This document shows, piece by piece, positions 52,604 through 62,098 of a stretch of 64,000 bases of DNA. Source of the DNA: Luteibacter pinisoli (GTDB taxonomy: Bacteria; Pseudomonadota; Gammaproteobacteria; Xanthomonadales; Rhodanobacteraceae); assembly GCF_006385595.1 (NCBI RefSeq), contig NZ_CP041046.1, positions 868,001 to 932,000 on the forward strand. The letters run 5' to 3'. The stretch's first letter is position 1, and every line of letters starts with the position of its first letter. The notes below the pieces were generated by a model, which was not told where the DNA came from, did not search any database, and was given only the letters and a program-made list of their open reading frames with translations. A program made the position numbers and the translations under genes.

Positions 52604-53245
52604 TTGGACATCATCAAAGACATACAGGTCTCCCGACGGGGGTTCCTGAAATTCAGCGCCGCGTCCGCCGCCGCTGTCGCCATGCCACCACTCCTCGCGG
52701 AGCCCGCCAGCGCTGACGCAGGCGCGGCGCCCGTCATGGCGCCGGTGGCCTTTGAGGTGAACGGCCACGCCCAATCCCTGCAGCTGGATACGCGCACGAC
52801 CTTGCTTGATGCCTTGCGCGAGCACATGCACCTCACCGGAACAAAAAAAGGCTGCGACCACGGCCAGTGTGGCGCTTGCACCGTCATGGTCGATGGCCGG
52901 CGGATCAACAGCTGCCTGACCCTGGCGGTGATGCACCAGGGTGCAAAGATCACGACGATCGAAGGGCTTGGTGCGCCGGGTAATCTCCATGCGATGCAGG
53001 CCGCCTTCATCAAGCACGACGGCTACCAGTGCGGCTATTGCACGCCGGGCCAGATCTGCAGCGCGGTGACCGTGCTCGAGGAGATCAGGCAGGGCATCCC
53101 GAGCCATGTCACCAGTGACCTCACGGCAAAGACGACGTTTTCCACCGACGAACTCCGCGAGCGCATGAGCGGCAATATCTGTCGCTGCGGTGCCTACTCA
53201 AACATCGTCGAGGCCATCACCGACGTGGCGGAGGCCAAGGCATGA
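52604..53245 (+). CDS. paoA: Aldehyde oxidoreductase 2Fe-2S subunit PaoA
   Basis: 213 residues from TTG 52604, which has GAGGA 7 nt upstream; ATG 52553 in frame lacks a ribosome site. A Tat signal (SRRGFLKFSAASAAAVAM) sends the complex to the periplasm. Two [2Fe-2S] sites: GCDHGQCGACTV with a following NSC, and CGYCTPGQIC with NICRCGAY. It passes electrons from the molybdenum site to FAD. Very close to E. coli PaoA (YagT). First gene of paoABCD. Confidence 0.9.
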   Translation: MDIIKDIQVSRRGFLKFSAASAAAVAMPPLLAEPASADAGAAPVMAPVAFEVNGHAQSLQLDTRTTLLDALREHMHLTGTKKGCDHGQCGACTVMVDGRRINSCLTLAVMHQGAKITTIEGLGAPGNLHAMQAAFIKHDGYQCGYCTPGQICSAVTVLEEIRQGIPSHVTSDLTAKTTFSTDELRERMSGNICRCGAYSNIVEAITDVAEAKA

Positions 53246-54198
53246 AACCTTTTACCTACGAGCGCGCCACCTCGCCCGCGCAGGCCGCGGCAGCCGTCGC
53301 GCGTAACCGGCAGGCCAAGTTCATCGCCGGTGGGACCAACCTGCTCGACCTCATGAAATCGGGTATCGAGGAGCCCACGCACCTGGTGGACGTCAACGGC
53401 CTCGACCTCGATGAGATCACCGAGACGCCGGAAGGTGGCCTCCGGATAGGCGCCCTGGTGCGCAACACCGACCTTGCGGCCGACGAACGCGTGCGGCGCG
53501 ACTACGGACTCCTGTCCCGCGCCCTCCTGGCGGGTGCGTCCGGCCAGTTGCGCAACAAGGCGACGACCGCCGGCAACCTGCTCCAGCGCACGCGCTGCCC
53601 GTATTTCTACGACACGGCGCAGCCGTGCAACAAGCGCCTGCCCGGGAGCGGTTGCGCGGCGATCGACGGATTCAGCCGCTCGCACGCGGTGATCGGCGCC
53701 AGCCAGGCCTGTATCGCGGTACATCCCAGCGACATGGCCGTGGCGATGCGTGCCCTGGATGCCACGGTGGAGACGATGCATGGTGACGGCACCACCCGGC
53801 GGATCCCGATCGCGGATTTCTACACGCTGCCCGGTAAAACGCCGCAGGTAGAAAATGCGCTCAAGCCAGGCGAACTCATCGTGGCCGTCACGCTTCCGAA
53901 ACCGGCCGGCGGGGTTCACATCTATCACAAGGTGCGCGACCGCGCGTCGTACGCCTTCGCCCTCGTCTCGGTGGCGGCCATTGTGCAGAAGGATGGGACG
54001 GGCGTTGTCGCGCTGGGCGGCGTGGCGCCCCGGCCCTGGCGCGTCGAGGCGGCCGATACGGCCATGCCGCAGGGCGCGCAGGCCGTGACGACGAAGCTCC
54101 TCGCGGGTGCAAAGCCCACGGCCATGAATGCCGCGAAGATTCCCCTGGTCGAGCGCACGCTGGGCTCTGTCCTCCTTCAGGCGAGGGCCAGCGCATGA
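53242..54198 (+). CDS. paoB: Aldehyde oxidoreductase FAD subunit PaoB
   Basis: 318 residues. A FAD-binding domain of the CO-dehydrogenase flavoprotein type (AKFIAGGTNLLDLMK and ATTAGNLLQRTRCPYF), with the extra cysteine cluster RCPYFYDTAQPCNK...GSGC that binds a [4Fe-4S] cluster in PaoB. ATGA overlaps on both sides couple it to paoA and paoC. It accepts electrons from PaoA and passes them to the final acceptor in the periplasm. Confidence 0.92.
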   Translation: MKPFTYERATSPAQAAAAVARNRQAKFIAGGTNLLDLMKSGIEEPTHLVDVNGLDLDEITETPEGGLRIGALVRNTDLAADERVRRDYGLLSRALLAGASGQLRNKATTAGNLLQRTRCPYFYDTAQPCNKRLPGSGCAAIDGFSRSHAVIGASQACIAVHPSDMAVAMRALDATVETMHGDGTTRRIPIADFYTLPGKTPQVENALKPGELIVAVTLPKPAGGVHIYHKVRDRASYAFALVSVAAIVQKDGTGVVALGGVAPRPWRVEAADTAMPQGAQAVTTKLLAGAKPTAMNAAKIPLVERTLGSVLLQARASA

Positions 54199-56399
54199 AA
54201 TTCGATACGCCTGCCACCGTCAATCCCATTGACCGCCTGAAGTACGTGGGCAAGGCCCACGACCGCATCGATGGGCCGCTGAAGACCACCGGTACGGCTC
54301 GCTATGCGTACGAGCGTCACGACGCGGTACCGAACCATGCCTACGGCTACATCGTGCCGGCCACGATTGCCAAGGGGCGCGTGCTTGGCATCGACACGCG
54401 TGCGGCGAAGCGATCGCCAGGGGTCATTGCAATCGTCACGGCAAAGGATGCCGGCAAGCTGGGCAAGGGCAAATACAACACGGCCTCACTCCTCGGTGGA
54501 CCCGAGGTGCAGCACTATCACCAGGCGCTCGCGGTCGTCGTCGCGGAGACCTTTGAACAGGCACGCACCGCCGCGGCGCTTGTCCGCGTGGATTACGCCC
54601 GCGAGAACGGCCAGTTCAGCCTTGCTGCCGCGAAGCAGGGCGCGACGAAGCCCTCCGATGACGGTGCGCCTGTGGATACCTCTGTCGGTGACTTTGCAGG
54701 TGCCTACGCCAGCGCGCCGGTGAAACTCGATGCCACGTACACCACGCCCGACCAGTCACACGCCATGATGGAGCCGCACGCCTCGATCGCCGCGTGGGAT
54801 GGCGACAAGGTGACCCTGTGGACATCGAACCAGATGCTCGCGTGGGGCAAGGGGGATGTTGCAAAAACGCTCGGCCTGCCGCCGGATAACGTCCGCCTCG
54901 TATCGCCGTACATTGGTGGCGGCTTCGGCGGAAAGCTGTTCGTGCGCAGCGATGCGCTGCTGGCTGCGATCGGCTCGCGTGCGGCGGGGCGGCCCGTGGC
55001 CGTCACGCTGCCGCGCCCCGTGGTGTTCAACAACACGACGCACCGCCCTGCGACCATCCAGCGCATCCGCATCGGCGCCACGGCGGAGGGCAAGATCACG
55101 GCGATGGGTCATGAAAGCTGGTCCGGCGACCTGCCCGGTGGTGGCCCGGAAACTGCCGTGATGCAGACACGCCTGCTCTACGCCGGCGAGAACCGCATGA
55201 CCGCCATGCGCCTCGCCGTGCTGGACCTCCCCGAGGGCAACGCCATGCGCGCGCCGGGTGAAGCCTCGGGGCTGATGGCGCTCGAAATTGCCATGGACGA
55301 AATGGCCGAGAAGCTGAAGCTTGACCCGGTGGTTTTCCGCACGATGAACGACACGCAGGTCGATCCGGAAAAGCCGGCGCGACCGTTCTCCCAGCGCAGT
55401 CTCGTGCAGTGCCTGCACGATGGCGCTGAACGTTTCGGCTGGGACAAGCGCGATGCGAAGCCCGGTACGCGCCGTGATGGCCGCTGGCTGGTCGGTATGG
55501 GCATGGCGGCGGCGTTCCGGAACAACCTTACCTTGAAATCCGGCGCGCGCGTCCGGCTCGGAACAGACGGTAAGGTCACCGTCGAGACGGACATGACCGA
55601 CATCGGCACCGGCAGCTATACGATCATTGCCCAGACCGCCGCCGAGATGCTGGGTGTGCCGATGGAGCAGGTGATCGTCACGCTGGGTGATTCGTCGTTC
55701 CCCGTGTCCTCCGGGTCGGGCGGCCAGTTCGGCGGCAACAGTTCCACCGCAGGGGTGTATGCCGCCTGCATGAAACTGCGCGAGGCGGTGGCGGCGAAGC
55801 TGGGTATGGATCCTGCCGAAGCCGTGTTCGAGGACGGCCACGTGAAAAGCAACGGGAAGACCGCCGCCTTGTCCGATGCGGCGAGGCAGGGGGAGCTGGT
55901 TGCCGAGGATTCGATCGAGTTTGGTGACCTGTCGAAGAAGTTCCAGCAGTCCACCTTCGGAAGCCATTTCGTGGAGGTGGGCGTCGACGCAGCCACCGGC
56001 GAAATCCGGGTACGGCGCATGCTCGCGGTGTGCGCGGCCGGCCGCATCCTCAACCCGACGTCGGCCCGCAGCCAGGTGATTGGTGCCATGACGATGGGTG
56101 TGGGTGCGGCGCTGATGGAAGAACTCTTCGTCGACAAGCGCCTCGGTTTCTTCGTCAACCACGACCTTGCCGGCTACGAAGTGCCGGTACACGCCGATAT
56201 CCCGCATCAAGAAGTCGTCTTCCTCGACGAGACCGACCCCACGTCATCCCCGATGAAGGCCAAGGGTATCGGCGAACTGGGCCTTTGCGGCGTGGCGGCG
56301 GCCATTGCCAACGCGGTCTACAACGCCACCGGCGTTCGGGTGCGCGATTACCCGGTCACCTGGGACAAGCTGATCAAGGGGCTTCCGGCCGTTTCCTGA
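54195..56399 (+). CDS. paoC: Aldehyde oxidoreductase molybdenum subunit PaoC
   Basis: 734 residues. It oxidises aldehydes to carboxylic acids with a molybdenum cofactor. Visible elements: GPLKTTGTARYAYE at the N-terminus, YIGGGFGGKLF (near 237), MRAPGEASG (near 351), GSGGQFGGNSS (near 513) and the catalytic Glu in MKAKGIGELGLCG (near 692), as in the xanthine oxidase family. It has no own signal and travels with PaoA. Its stop overlaps the paoD start. Confidence 0.93.
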   Translation: MKFDTPATVNPIDRLKYVGKAHDRIDGPLKTTGTARYAYERHDAVPNHAYGYIVPATIAKGRVLGIDTRAAKRSPGVIAIVTAKDAGKLGKGKYNTASLLGGPEVQHYHQALAVVVAETFEQARTAAALVRVDYARENGQFSLAAAKQGATKPSDDGAPVDTSVGDFAGAYASAPVKLDATYTTPDQSHAMMEPHASIAAWDGDKVTLWTSNQMLAWGKGDVAKTLGLPPDNVRLVSPYIGGGFGGKLFVRSDALLAAIGSRAAGRPVAVTLPRPVVFNNTTHRPATIQRIRIGATAEGKITAMGHESWSGDLPGGGPETAVMQTRLLYAGENRMTAMRLAVLDLPEGNAMRAPGEASGLMALEIAMDEMAEKLKLDPVVFRTMNDTQVDPEKPARPFSQRSLVQCLHDGAERFGWDKRDAKPGTRRDGRWLVGMGMAAAFRNNLTLKSGARVRLGTDGKVTVETDMTDIGTGSYTIIAQTAAEMLGVPMEQVIVTLGDSSFPVSSGSGGQFGGNSSTAGVYAACMKLREAVAAKLGMDPAEAVFEDGHVKSNGKTAALSDAARQGELVAEDSIEFGDLSKKFQQSTFGSHFVEVGVDAATGEIRVRRMLAVCAAGRILNPTSARSQVIGAMTMGVGAALMEELFVDKRLGFFVNHDLAGYEVPVHADIPHQEVVFLDETDPTSSPMKAKGIGELGLCGVAAAIANAVYNATGVRVRDYPVTWDKLIKGLPAVS

Positions 56400-57415
56400 T
56401 GAAATCGATAACGGAATTGCGTCATCTGGCATCGGCGCTGCGCGAGGCGCACCGCGCGCGGAGCCGTTGTGCGCTCGTCACGATTGTCGCGACGACGGGC
56501 TCTACGTTTCGGCGGGTGGGAGCGGCCATGCTTGTGCGTGAGGATGGCAGCGTGGTGAATGCGCTGTCGGGTGGTTGCCCCCAGCGCGATCTCGTGGAAC
56601 GGGCGCAGCGCGTCATCTCGGGTGAGCGCTCGCACTACGTCGCGTACAACGCAGACCACGGCCTCGATCTGCTCCTTGAGATGGGCTGCGGTGGAACGCT
56701 GGAAGTGTTCATCGAGTCCGTCGGTGGCGATATCACCACGTTCATCGCCGCACTGGATGACGCCATCGCGTCTCGCGAGCCGTTCAGGATGAGGACGCAC
56801 TTTCCAGCGGCCGACGCAGGACGCCCCGTCGTGCGTCGGATCAACGGAAGTACCGGTCTGTTGGGGGATAGTGACGAAGCCTGCTGCACCGAGGTGCCTG
56901 GCGGTGGTCGTGTCCTCGACGAATCGTTCCTCCCCCCGATCCGCCTGGTGATCGCCGGAGCCAGCCCCGAAGCGGCGGAACTCGCCCGTGCCGCGAGCCT
57001 CGTGGGGTGGCACGGTGTGGTCGTGGATGCCGCCCCGGAGCGGCTCGAACAGATCGTGCTTCCAGCGGAAGGTTGGGAATGCCAGGTGGCGCGGCCGGAG
57101 CACGTGGTTGCCTCGGCACGTATTGACGCCGGCACTGCCTTTGTCAGCATGACGCACAACCTGGAACGGGATATCGGCTACCTGCAGGCAGCACGCGACG
57201 GCCACGCGTTTTACCTGGGGGCACTGGGTTCCCGCGAACGTGCCGGTCTCATGGCGGGCGCCGTGGACTCGACCCGGTTGCACGTGCCGGCTGGCCTCGA
57301 CGTCGGTTCCAACACCTCACCCGAAATTGCCCTGGCCGTCGTGGCCGAAGCCCTGGCCTACCGCCACCGGCGCGACGGACGCTCGCTTCGGCATCTGGAT
57401 GGCGCCATACACTGA
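56399..57415 (+). CDS. paoD: XdhC/PaoD-type molybdenum cofactor maturation protein
   Basis: 338 residues. The XdhC pattern is visible: ALVTIVATTGSTFRRVGAAML near residue 27, ALSGGCPQRDLVER (near 60), and a Rossmann-like second domain (LVIAGASPEAAELAR) with FYLGALGSRERA (near 270). These chaperones bind the molybdenum cofactor and load it into the apo-enzyme. Coupled to paoC by overlap (TGATG), as in the E. coli operon. Confidence 0.9.
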   Translation: MKSITELRHLASALREAHRARSRCALVTIVATTGSTFRRVGAAMLVREDGSVVNALSGGCPQRDLVERAQRVISGERSHYVAYNADHGLDLLLEMGCGGTLEVFIESVGGDITTFIAALDDAIASREPFRMRTHFPAADAGRPVVRRINGSTGLLGDSDEACCTEVPGGGRVLDESFLPPIRLVIAGASPEAAELARAASLVGWHGVVVDAAPERLEQIVLPAEGWECQVARPEHVVASARIDAGTAFVSMTHNLERDIGYLQAARDGHAFYLGALGSRERAGLMAGAVDSTRLHVPAGLDVGSNTSPEIALAVVAEALAYRHRRDGRSLRHLDGAIH

Positions 57416-57491
57416 GGCGCCAGTCGATGGGGACTTCGGCCCCTGCGGCACTGCAACGTGGCTGAGACAGGCCGGGGTGTAAACTTGCGGG

Positions 57492-58412
57492 ATGAGCCCA
57501 ACCACCCGTTCGGTCGCCCTTGTTGGCGTCCCCACCGATATCGGCGCCGGCCACCGCGGCAGTTCCATGGGCCCCGAGGCCCTGCGTGTTGCCCGCCTGG
57601 CGGAGCGCCTGTCGAAGCGTGGCATGCACGTCATCGACCGTGGCAATGTCACCGGCCCACTGAACCCCTGGCTGCCGCCGACCAACGGCTATCGGCACCT
57701 CGACGAAGCCGTCGCCTGGAATACCGCCACCCATGAGGCGATCTACGGCGCGCTCAACGATGGCCACCTGCCGATCATGCTGGGCGGCGACCACTGCCTG
57801 GCCATCGGCTCCATCTCGGCCGTGGCCCGCTATTGCCGGGACAAGGGCAAGAAGCTCCGCGTGTTGTGGCTGGACGCCCATGCCGACTTCAACACCAGCA
57901 ACATCACCCCCTCGGGCAACATCCACGGCATGCCCGTGGCCTGCCTGTGCGGCCATGGCCCGGAGGCGCTGACCGGCATCGGCGGCACCACGCCGGCGAT
58001 CAGCCCGGACGTCATCCGCCAGATCGGCATCCGTTCGGTGGACGAGGGCGAAAAGCGCCTGGTCCACGAGGTGGGTATCGATATCTACGATATGCGCTAT
58101 ATCGACGAAATCGGCATCAAGGCGGCGATGGAAGAGGCGCTTGCCGGCGTGGACGATGACACCCACCTCCACGTCAGCTTCGACGTGGACTTCCTGGACC
58201 CCAGCATCGCCCCGGGCGTGGGCACCACCGTGCGCGGCGGCCCGAACTACCGCGAGGCGCAGCTGGTGATGGAGATGATCGCCGACACCGGGCGGGTGGG
58301 CTCGCTGGATATCGTGGAGTTGAACCCGGCGTTCGACAAGCGGAACCAGACGGCCAAGCTGGCCGTGGAACTGGTGGAGTCGCTGTTTGGAAAGTCGACC
58401 CTGATGCGTTGA
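57492..58412 (+). CDS. rocF: Arginase
   Basis: 306 residues. It hydrolyses arginine to ornithine and urea with a binuclear manganese centre. Metal ligands: LGGDHCLAIG (near 97), LDAHADFNTS (near 125) and SFDVDFLDP (near 231). The N-terminal GVPTDIGAGHRGSSMGP is the arginase-family start. Single gene between paoD and trpS; no arginine operon is adjacent, though an ArgO/ArgP pair lies elsewhere in the window. Confidence 0.93.
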   Translation: MSPTTRSVALVGVPTDIGAGHRGSSMGPEALRVARLAERLSKRGMHVIDRGNVTGPLNPWLPPTNGYRHLDEAVAWNTATHEAIYGALNDGHLPIMLGGDHCLAIGSISAVARYCRDKGKKLRVLWLDAHADFNTSNITPSGNIHGMPVACLCGHGPEALTGIGGTTPAISPDVIRQIGIRSVDEGEKRLVHEVGIDIYDMRYIDEIGIKAAMEEALAGVDDDTHLHVSFDVDFLDPSIAPGVGTTVRGGPNYREAQLVMEMIADTGRVGSLDIVELNPAFDKRNQTAKLAVELVESLFGKSTLMR

Positions 58413-58459
58413 CCGGGCTACACTCAAACGGTTTCCATCCGTTTCGAATCAAGGCCCCC

Positions 58460-59827
58460 ATGCGTACCCGCGTCCTCACTGGCATCACCACCACCGGCAC
58501 GCCGCACCTCGGCAACTACGCCGGCGCGATCCGCCCGGCCATCGTCGCCAGCAGGGACCCCAACGTGGATGCCTTCTATTTCATGGCGGACTACCACGCC
58601 CTGATCAAGGCCGACGATGCCGACCGCGTCGCCGCGTCGCGCATGAAGATCACGGCCACCTGGCTGGCCGGCGGCCTGGACCCGAACACCGCCACGATCT
58701 ACCGGCAGTCGGATATCCCGGAAGTGCCGGAGCTGATGTGGCTGCTGACCTGCGTCACCGGCAAGGGCCTGCTCAACCGAGCGCATGCATACAAGGCCGC
58801 GGTGGATCGCAATGTCGAGCAGCAGGAAGACCCGGACGCCGGCGTCACCGCCGGCCTGTACATGTACCCGGTGCTGATGGCCGCCGATATCCTGGCGTTC
58901 AACGCCAACAAGGTGCCGGTGGGCCGCGACCAGATCCAGCACATCGAAATGGCGCGCGACATCGCCCAGCGCTTCAACCACATCTACGGCCGCGAGTATT
59001 TCGTGCTGCCGGAAGTGCAGATTGAAGAGCAGGTGGCCACCTTGCCTGGCCTCGACGGCCGCAAGATGTCGAAGAGCTACGACAACACCATCCCGCTGTT
59101 CGACGGCGGCTCGAAGGCCTTGCGCGAGTCGATCATGAAGATCGTCACCGATTCGCGGGCGCCCGGCGAGCCGAAGGACACCGACGACTCCGCGCTGTTC
59201 ACCATCTTCAAGGCGTTTGCGTCCCCGGCGGAAACCGCGGCGTTCGCCGATGCACTGCATGGCGGCATCGGTTGGGGCGAGGCGAAGCAGGTGCTGTTCG
59301 AGCGTATCGAAGCCGACGTGGCGCCGATGCGCGAGCGCTACGACTCGCTGATGGCACGGCCGGACGACATGGAGGACATCCTGCTCGCCGGCGCGGCCAA
59401 GGCGCGGGCGATTGCGGTGCCCCTGCTGGCGCAGCTGCGCGAGGCGGTGGGCCTGCGCACGTTCCGTCCGGCGACGAAGGCCGAGCCGGTGGTCGCGAAG
59501 GCCGTGACGAAGGCGAAGCCGCCGCGCTTTGCCAGCTTCCGCGAGACCGATGGCAGCTTCCGTTTCCGCCTGTTCGGCGCGGATGGCGAAGAGCTCCTGC
59601 TCTCCGCGCCGTTTGCCGACCCGAAGACCGCCGGGCAGATGAGCAAGGCGCTGTCGACGCTGGGCGGTTCGACGGCCGTCATCGAGTCGCAGGGCGACCA
59701 TGTCGCGCTGTTGCTCGATGGTGCCGTCGTCGCCAACGGCCAGTCGTATCCGGATGAAGTCGCCCGCGCGGCGGCCATCCTCCGCCTTCGCGCCGCGCTC
59801 GACGCGCTGGCCGCCGCCCAGGACTAA
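58460..59827 (+). CDS. trpS: Tryptophanyl-tRNA synthetase with C-terminal extension
   Basis: 455 residues from ATG 58460 (AAGG upstream). Class I signatures: TPHLGNYAGA in the HIGH position and DGRKMSKSYDN as KMSKS. The catalytic and anticodon parts finish near residue 335. About 110 further residues follow an Ala/Lys linker and read PRFASFRETDGSFRFRLFG and LSAPFADPKTAGQM, reminiscent of the small DUF1508/YegP domain. Standard TrpS is about 330-340 residues. The extension's role is unknown. Confidence 0.93.
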   Translation: MRTRVLTGITTTGTPHLGNYAGAIRPAIVASRDPNVDAFYFMADYHALIKADDADRVAASRMKITATWLAGGLDPNTATIYRQSDIPEVPELMWLLTCVTGKGLLNRAHAYKAAVDRNVEQQEDPDAGVTAGLYMYPVLMAADILAFNANKVPVGRDQIQHIEMARDIAQRFNHIYGREYFVLPEVQIEEQVATLPGLDGRKMSKSYDNTIPLFDGGSKALRESIMKIVTDSRAPGEPKDTDDSALFTIFKAFASPAETAAFADALHGGIGWGEAKQVLFERIEADVAPMRERYDSLMARPDDMEDILLAGAAKARAIAVPLLAQLREAVGLRTFRPATKAEPVVAKAVTKAKPPRFASFRETDGSFRFRLFGADGEELLLSAPFADPKTAGQMSKALSTLGGSTAVIESQGDHVALLLDGAVVANGQSYPDEVARAAAILRLRAALDALAAAQD

Positions 59828-59831
59828 GCCG

Positions 59832-60185
59832 ATGCGCTACCTCGCACTGATGTTGCTGGCGCCCTGGCTCATCGTGCTTGGCTGGGCGTATTGGGCCTAC
59901 CCGAAGTCGCTGCCGCGCGGTGTCGCGCGGCGCAGTTTCGATGTGCTGGCGTTGCTCGCCGCGGTGGTCGTGTCGATCCAGGCGGCGCTGATGGCGTATG
60001 ACGCCGTCGAACTGCCGGCGGCCGACCAGTTCGGCCCGAAGAGCGGTGCCATCTGGCAGCAGGTGGTGCCGGCGCTCTACGGCTACGGCGCGTTCGTGGC
60101 GGTGCTGGCCGTGGCGTTGATTGTCCGCCACGTCATCTGGAAGGGTCGCGTGCTTACCCGCGAAGGCGGTTCGTCAGGCCCTTGA
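59832..60185 (+). CDS. Small membrane protein
   Basis: 117 residues with three hydrophobic helices (about 3-24, 37-57, 83-104) and a short basic C-terminus. It starts 4 bp after the trpS stop and is probably on the same transcript. No family recognised. Its 3' end overlaps the converging YehS-like gene by 32 bp. Confidence 0.65.
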   Translation: MRYLALMLLAPWLIVLGWAYWAYPKSLPRGVARRSFDVLALLAAVVVSIQAALMAYDAVELPAADQFGPKSGAIWQQVVPALYGYGAFVAVLAVALIVRHVIWKGRVLTREGGSSGP

Positions 60186-60618
60186 GGAAATTGCGCAGGA
60201 ACTGATCGCCGCAGAGGCGGAAGTTGCTGTGCTTGGGCTGGCGGAAGAGGGCGTTCACTTCGCCCTTGGTCACGCGCATGCCTGCGTTGCCAAGCATGGC
60301 GACGATATCGTCTTCCTTCAGTTCGAAGGCGACGCGCAGCTTTTTCAGCACGGTGTTGTTGTTGATCCGGGTTTCGACCGGACGCTCGGGCTGGCTTTCA
60401 TCACGGCCGCGGCGGTGGATGATCAGGCCGTCGAGGAAATGGGCCATCACCACGTCGGGCATGGCGACAAAGCCGGGCTCTTCTTCGTCTTTCTTCAGCC
60501 AGCCTTCCACGTCTTCACGGGTGGCGGTCTGGCCGGTCAGCGCGAGAATCTCGACGACGTGGACGTCGCCAAGGTCGAGCATGTAACGGATGCTGCGGAG
60601 GGTGTCGTTGTTAAGCAT
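60154..60618 (-). CDS. DUF1456 family protein (YehS-like)
   Basis: 154 residues from ATG 60618; MLNNDTLRSIRYMLDLGD matches the start of E. coli YehS. Two repeated DUF1456 modules are visible (residues about 1-70 and 90-150), each with a pattern like VAMLGNAGMRVTKGEVNALFRQ. Cytoplasmic, function unknown. An in-frame ATG 11 codons upstream is less likely. Confidence 0.88.
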   Translation of the reverse strand: MLNNDTLRSIRYMLDLGDVHVVEILALTGQTATREDVEGWLKKDEEEPGFVAMPDVVMAHFLDGLIIHRRGRDESQPERPVETRINNNTVLKKLRVAFELKEDDIVAMLGNAGMRVTKGEVNALFRQPKHSNFRLCGDQFLRNFLKGLTNRLRG

Positions 60619-60652
60619 CTGCGTAGGATACCCCCAATTGCCCCACGCCAAG

Positions 60653-60683
60653 AAAAACGCCGCCCCGCAAATGCGGAGCGGCG
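60653..60683 (-). terminator. Rho-independent terminator of the 2-oxoacid dehydrogenase operon
   Basis: Arms CGCCGCCCCGC (60658-60668) and GCGGAGCGGCG (60673-60683) form an 11-bp stem (one wobble) with a 4-nt loop. On the minus strand it is followed by five T (A run 60653-60657). It lies 13 bp after the E2 stop. Confidence 0.9.
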
Positions 60684-60696
60684 CGGCGTTCGTGGC

Positions 60697-62085
60697 TTAA
60701 TTCGGCAGACCCAGGTCGTCGATCATGGCCTTCAGGAAGCGCGCGGCTTCCCCGCCCGTGGCGGCGCGGTGGTCGAAGGTGAGCGACAGCGGCATGCGGC
60801 GGTGCACTTCGATACCGCCCATCACCGCCACGACGTCGTGGCTGAGCTTGCCGGCGCCGACGATGGCGACCGTCGGCGGCACGACCACCGGGGTGGCGTA
60901 GCGGCCGGCGAACATGCCGAAGTTGCTCAGGCTGATGGTGTAGCCGGAGAGCTCCGACGCCGGGATGCTGCGATCTTCCACCGAGGTACGCAGGCGCTTG
61001 ATCGCGGCGCGGATGCCGGCGCCGTCGAGCACGTCGGCGTTGCGCAGGGCCGGCACGAACAGGCCGTCATCCGTGTCCACGGCAATGCCGATGTCCACGT
61101 GCGGATGCAGCGTGCGGGTGAGGTCCTTGCCATTGAACCAGGCGTTGAGCGCCGGCACGGCCTTGCAGGCGACAACCATCGCGCGGATGAGGCGCGCGGT
61201 GATGTCCTGCTTGCCGATCCAGGCGTGCAGGTCGGCGTCGTCCACGATCGAGGTCGGCACGACCTGGGCGTGGGCATCGGCCATGACGCGCGCCATGTTG
61301 CGGCGAACGCCCTTGAGCTGTTCCGGCTGGCCCATCGTTTCCTTGCCCGGGGGCGAGGTACGGACGGCCTTGCCGGCCAGCGACACCGGCGTACGCGTCG
61401 GTGCCGGGCCCGGCTCCGGAAGCGTCGGCGCGAGGTGCTGCGCGGCGGCCGGGCGTGCCGGGGCCGAACCCACGGCGGCGCTGCCGTTGGCGGCGGCGTT
61501 CTTCACGTCGGCCATGGTGATGACGCCACCGGCGCCGGTCGGCTGCACGCGGGTGAGGTCGATCTTCATCTTCTTGGCGAGGGCGCGCACGGCCGGCACG
61601 GCCTTCACGCCACCGGCGCTGGAGACCTGCTCGGTGTGCACGGCGTTGCCGCTGACCATGGCGCCGACGACGGTACCTTCGTCTTCGCGCTGGGCCGGGG
61701 CCGGGCCGTCGGCATCGATCTCGCCGCCGTCATCGGAAGCGATGACCTTGGACGCGTCGTCCGGGGCCTGGCTGCCCACGCCCTTCTTCGGGCCGTGGTG
61801 GTGGCCGGTGGATTCGGCTTCGGCACGCTGGCGCGCGTTCGGGTCGATTTCGAAATCGGCCAGCGAGGCGCCGGTTTCGATGATGTCACCCACGGCGCCG
61901 TGCAGCTTCTTCACGGTGCCGGAGTAGGGCGAGGGCACGTCGACGACGGCCTTCGCGGTTTCCATCGACACCAGCGGGGCGTCGAGCTTGATGGTGTCGC
62001 CTTCCTTGACGTGCCATTCCACGACGGTCGCGTCGGGGAGGCCTTCGCCGAGGTCCGGCAGGAAAAAGGTCTTGATGTCGGCCAT
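60697..62085 (-). CDS. Dihydrolipoamide acyltransferase (E2) of a 2-oxoacid dehydrogenase complex
   Basis: 462 residues. A lipoyl domain at the N-terminus carries the lipoylated Lys in METAKAVVDV (near 45). A His/Gly-rich and acidic linker follows. The E3/E1-binding domain (AVPAVRALAKKMKIDLTRVQPTG) lies near 165-185. The catalytic acyltransferase domain ends with LTFDHRAATGGEAARFL (near 440), whose His and Asp are catalytic. The linkage to E1 alpha and beta suggests branched-chain 2-oxoacid or pyruvate oxidation; the former seems more likely from gene arrangement. Confidence 0.9.
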   Translation of the reverse strand: MADIKTFFLPDLGEGLPDATVVEWHVKEGDTIKLDAPLVSMETAKAVVDVPSPYSGTVKKLHGAVGDIIETGASLADFEIDPNARQRAEAESTGHHHGPKKGVGSQAPDDASKVIASDDGGEIDADGPAPAQREDEGTVVGAMVSGNAVHTEQVSSAGGVKAVPAVRALAKKMKIDLTRVQPTGAGGVITMADVKNAAANGSAAVGSAPARPAAAQHLAPTLPEPGPAPTRTPVSLAGKAVRTSPPGKETMGQPEQLKGVRRNMARVMADAHAQVVPTSIVDDADLHAWIGKQDITARLIRAMVVACKAVPALNAWFNGKDLTRTLHPHVDIGIAVDTDDGLFVPALRNADVLDGAGIRAAIKRLRTSVEDRSIPASELSGYTISLSNFGMFAGRYATPVVVPPTVAIVGAGKLSHDVVAVMGGIEVHRRMPLSLTFDHRAATGGEAARFLKAMIDDLGLPN

Positions 62086-62098
62086 TGCGATAGGTTCC

